Shown: piece after piece, positions 61,801-64,000 of the stretch
How positions within the stretch are numbered: position 1 is the first letter of the stretch
How the letters are laid out: the number at the start of each line of letters is the position of its first letter
The notes under the pieces: generated by a model
Databases searched by the model: none
What the model saw: the letters and a program-made list of their open reading frames with translations, nothing else
Told to the model about the DNA's origin: nothing
Made by a program: the position numbers and the translations under genes
Origin: Vermamoeba vermiformis
Taxonomy: Eukaryota > Tubulinea > Echinamoebida
Direction: 5' to 3'
Assembly (NCBI GenBank): GCA_045837725.1
Contig: JBEWZL010000202.1
Span: 513,235 to 577,234 of the forward strand
DNA length: 64,000 nucleotides

Positions 61801-62180
61801 ATGGTGTGGGCAATTTCGTTGTTTGTCTATGGCCGGCCATAACAGAAATAAAAAAAATCTATGGCCACAGTGGGACTCGAACCTGTCATCGTGGTTTGAA
61901 TCCAGGCGCAGGTTCGAATCCAGTTGTGGGCAATTTTTTTATTTTCTTTATCGCCCGTATTTTTTTTTTTTTTTTTTCTTGTTTTTTCGCTATTTTTTTA
62001 TTTTCCCTCTATGGCCGGCCATAGAGTTGCTGCAACACTGGCGCAGGTTCAATTCCAGGTGTGGGCAAATATCTTATTTTTACTTTATGGCCAGCCATAA
62101 ATTGACTCCTGCCAAAGTCCTGGGTTCAATTGCAAGTTTATCATGGCATAATGTCTATCTTTATGACCAGCCATAATATT
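61801..62180. repeat. tRNA-T-arm-like / palindrome repeat array
   Basis: Four diverged units, each with GGTTCGAATCC-like sequence, GTTGTGGGCAA, a T-rich tract and a palindrome TATGGCCGGCCATA (exact at 61828-61841 and 62010-62023; degenerate near 62090 and 62165). The second unit also carries the complement of the T-arm, so 61865-61885 pairs with 61909-61929. The B-box-like motif suggests a tRNA-derived SINE origin; no full tRNA is present. Confidence 0.6.
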
Positions 62181-62402
62181 CGAAATTTGCTGTTTGGTTG
62201 TCTTCTTGCAACTTGAACTTAACATTTCTGCTGAGCAGATCCCACCTCTTCCAAATTCTCAAACTCTCACCATGTTAATGCCAAATATTGCTATCCCTTC
62301 ATGTATATTCTATTATATCATATTCTATTCTATCCTGTGCACTGCCACAGGTTCCAAAAAGGCCTGATCCAACAAAAAGAAATTTGCATGAACTTCATTT
62401 AT

Positions 62403-63625
62403 TTACAGAGAATACATGCTCAGATCTACATTGTCATATGTGTTCTTGATATCCTCTATTATTGCTTGTGCCTGATCTTCAAGAATTAATTTAACAAGAG
62501 TTGCAACGGAAACAGGGGAGGAATAGTCGTTGATATCAAAATTGTTGGCAGAGTCAAGTAGCAGGAGCCTTTTTCCATCCTTAAGAAAATCACGAAGAAA
62601 CTTCAAGCAAATTGGCTTTGATTTCTCCATCACCCATAAGTATGGCAAAATGTGGAACAGGTGGTGCGCAATCTCGGCAGAAACTAAGGTTGTGCTTTTT
62701 TCCCCCTGTAAAGTCATGTAATTTAAATATAAGCTTATATTTGAAGTAAAAATAAAGTTACTTACCAATTGCCAACCAAGTAAATCTTTTGCTGGCTCTT
62801 TGCGCACGATCTTTTCTTGATGTTTTTGCAACATAACCACGTCGATGTTTGGATTGTGCTTAAACAACTTGAAGCACTCATAAAGCCCTTGAACAGTAAC
62901 AGAAATCCTTGCAGAATTAATTACCTGTCATTTGTGCGGTTAGCCTTGTGTCCTATTGCATTGCATTAAAAAACTAAAAGAAATACTTACAGGAATTTGC
63001 ACAATGCTTTGCATAGCGTATGGCTGCAGTACGTGGTAAATTCCATTTGGATCACTAAAACAAGCAATTAGCATACATTCAATTTAACAATATTTGTACT
63101 TACTGCAGGTCAATAACTTCCAAGTTGGTGAATTTTTTCTGCATTTCCGCAATTAATTTGGAGCTATTGACATTTGCAGTAAAAATGAGGGGAGGAGATT
63201 GCGCAGGGGAGGCTGGAGGGTTGGGAATAGAAGCTGTGTCGTGCACCTCATCCACATCAATAGCATTCGTGGGACCTCCTTGTGGGGAAAACCGGTCACT
63301 GAGGTCACTCTCAGAAGAAGTTTCTATTATTAACAGTTAGAATGACTAAGAACAATAAGATTTCAACAGTATTACCTTCAGACTGCTTCTTTGATTTGGA
63401 CTTGGCACGGGCAAGCGCATTCACCCTCTTTACTACAAGGAGGTAGAATTAGTAAAACAGGTGTCAATAACAAGATAAGTACATACTCTCCTCCTCGGTT
63501 GGTTTATATCCTGGAGGTTTGCCTGAAAAATGCCAGATGTCAGGATTCACCGAGACAGATGACAGAACAAAAATATAATAATACTCACCTGCGTAGAGCA
63601 TAATTATTTTGTCAGCAAAGTTCAT
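62403..63625 (-). CDS. Unknown protein, intact seven-exon gene
   Basis: Not recognised. Exons: 63625-63589, 63522-63487, 63432-63376, 63323-63104, 63054-62991, 62924-62766, 62705-62403; 291 aa, frame kept. Basic N-terminus (VNALARAKSKSKKQSE), then a Ser/Pro/acidic linker (SSESDLSDRFSPQGG; NPPASPAQSPP), then a folded-looking C-terminal 180 residues with mixed helices (KLIAEMQKKFTNLEVIDLQ; HLFHILPYLWVMEKSKPICL; ATLVKLILEDQAQAIIEDI). It could be a nuclear protein. It borders the repeat island, and a link to a mobile element cannot be excluded, although regular introns favour a host gene. Confidence 0.65.
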
Positions 63626-63885
63626 ATTTTTGGTTCAGTGTTGAATTTTGAAAATAAAGATTAGTTTTTGGATCGGATTTAAGCATGTACAACGAACTGC
63701 TGGTGAACTGACACCAGCAATCAATAAAAAACATTTACATTTAATATTACTTACCAAAATTAGGGTAAAAGGCAGGTGTTGTTGTGTTTCTACAGCTGTT
63801 CAATTTTGATCTGCGTGACTTGTAACGGTAAAAATTTCTTTCTTTTTTTAAGCTTGTTTACCCTCGCAACCACAACTCTCTCATC

Positions 63886-63957
63886 ATGGCTGAAGAATCC
63901 GCAACACGACACCAACAGACTTTGGTGCAAAAGAAGCTGCCGGACTTACCAACGGAT
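63886..63957 (+). CDS. First exon of an unknown gene (partial, runs off right edge)
   Basis: ATG at 63886 opens 24 codons (MAEESATRHQQTLVQKKLPD, then LPTD) and ends at a strong donor (GAT|GTAAGT). The upstream pyrimidine-rich CTCTCTCATC context suits a start. Divergent from the gene at 62403-63625 with 260 bases between starts. Too short to identify. Confidence 0.5.
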
Positions 63958-64000
63958 GTAAGTAATTTTTATAACAAAGCACTTAAATAATATTAAAATA

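Noticed and set aside
61860-61935. tRNA gene(s)
   Set aside because: T-arm-like motifs occur on both strands, but there is no acceptor pairing, D-arm or anticodon arm.

Overview
This is nuclear DNA of a eukaryotic microbe. Genes are split by many short spliceosomal introns, mostly about 45-60 nt, with GTAAGT/GTACGT donors and YAG acceptors. Spacers are short and neighbouring genes are often divergent. The gene set (BLOC1S2, ERCC6L2, THOC6, SRP72, a RING-BRCT protein, a Rho GTPase with two BTB domains, a cAMP-receptor-like GPCR) points to an amorphean protist, either an amoebozoan or a unicellular relative of animals. The sequence alone does not settle which.

Layout. 0-9.5 kb: BLOC1S2 (-, runs off the left edge), ERCC6L2 (+), an LRR-BTB-BTB gene (-). 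9.8-17.1 kb: a tandem pair of F-box/ARM-repeat genes (+); the second carries a 5S rRNA gene inside an intron. 17.3-22.1 kb: an SCT1/GPT2-type acyltransferase and a two-domain gene of unknown family (+). 22.0-24 kb: gene-poor, with a decayed kinase-like relic (-) and a long hairpin. 24-31 kb: SPFH protein, formate-THF ligase and monoacylglycerol lipase (all -), with a 423-bp hAT-like MITE just upstream of the ligase. 31-38.3 kb: a CxxC protein, a GPCR and mitochondrial GUF1 (+). 38.5-43.8 kb: cyclin B, LLPH-like and SRP72 (-). 44-51 kb: RING-BRCT, F-box/ankyrin and THOC6 (+). 51-53.5 kb: RhoBTB (-). 53.9-55.5 kb: a secreted, probably GPI-anchored protein (+). 55.5-62.4 kb: a repeat island with several minisatellites, a DDE-transposase relic and a complete 2,367-bp Tc1/mariner-type transposon that carries a second, spliced gene. 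62.4-64 kb: one unknown gene (-) and the first exon of another (+).

Most genes are unrelated housekeeping functions. Gene models were built by hand: each multi-exon model was required to keep frame across all junctions and to total a whole number of codons. The exception is GUF1, which is off by exactly one base. The most unusual items are the two-gene Tc1/mariner element, the intronic 5S rRNA gene within a patchily homogenised gene pair, the imperfect long hairpin at 22.7 kb, and the two-domain gene with a decayed kinase-bearing relative beside it.
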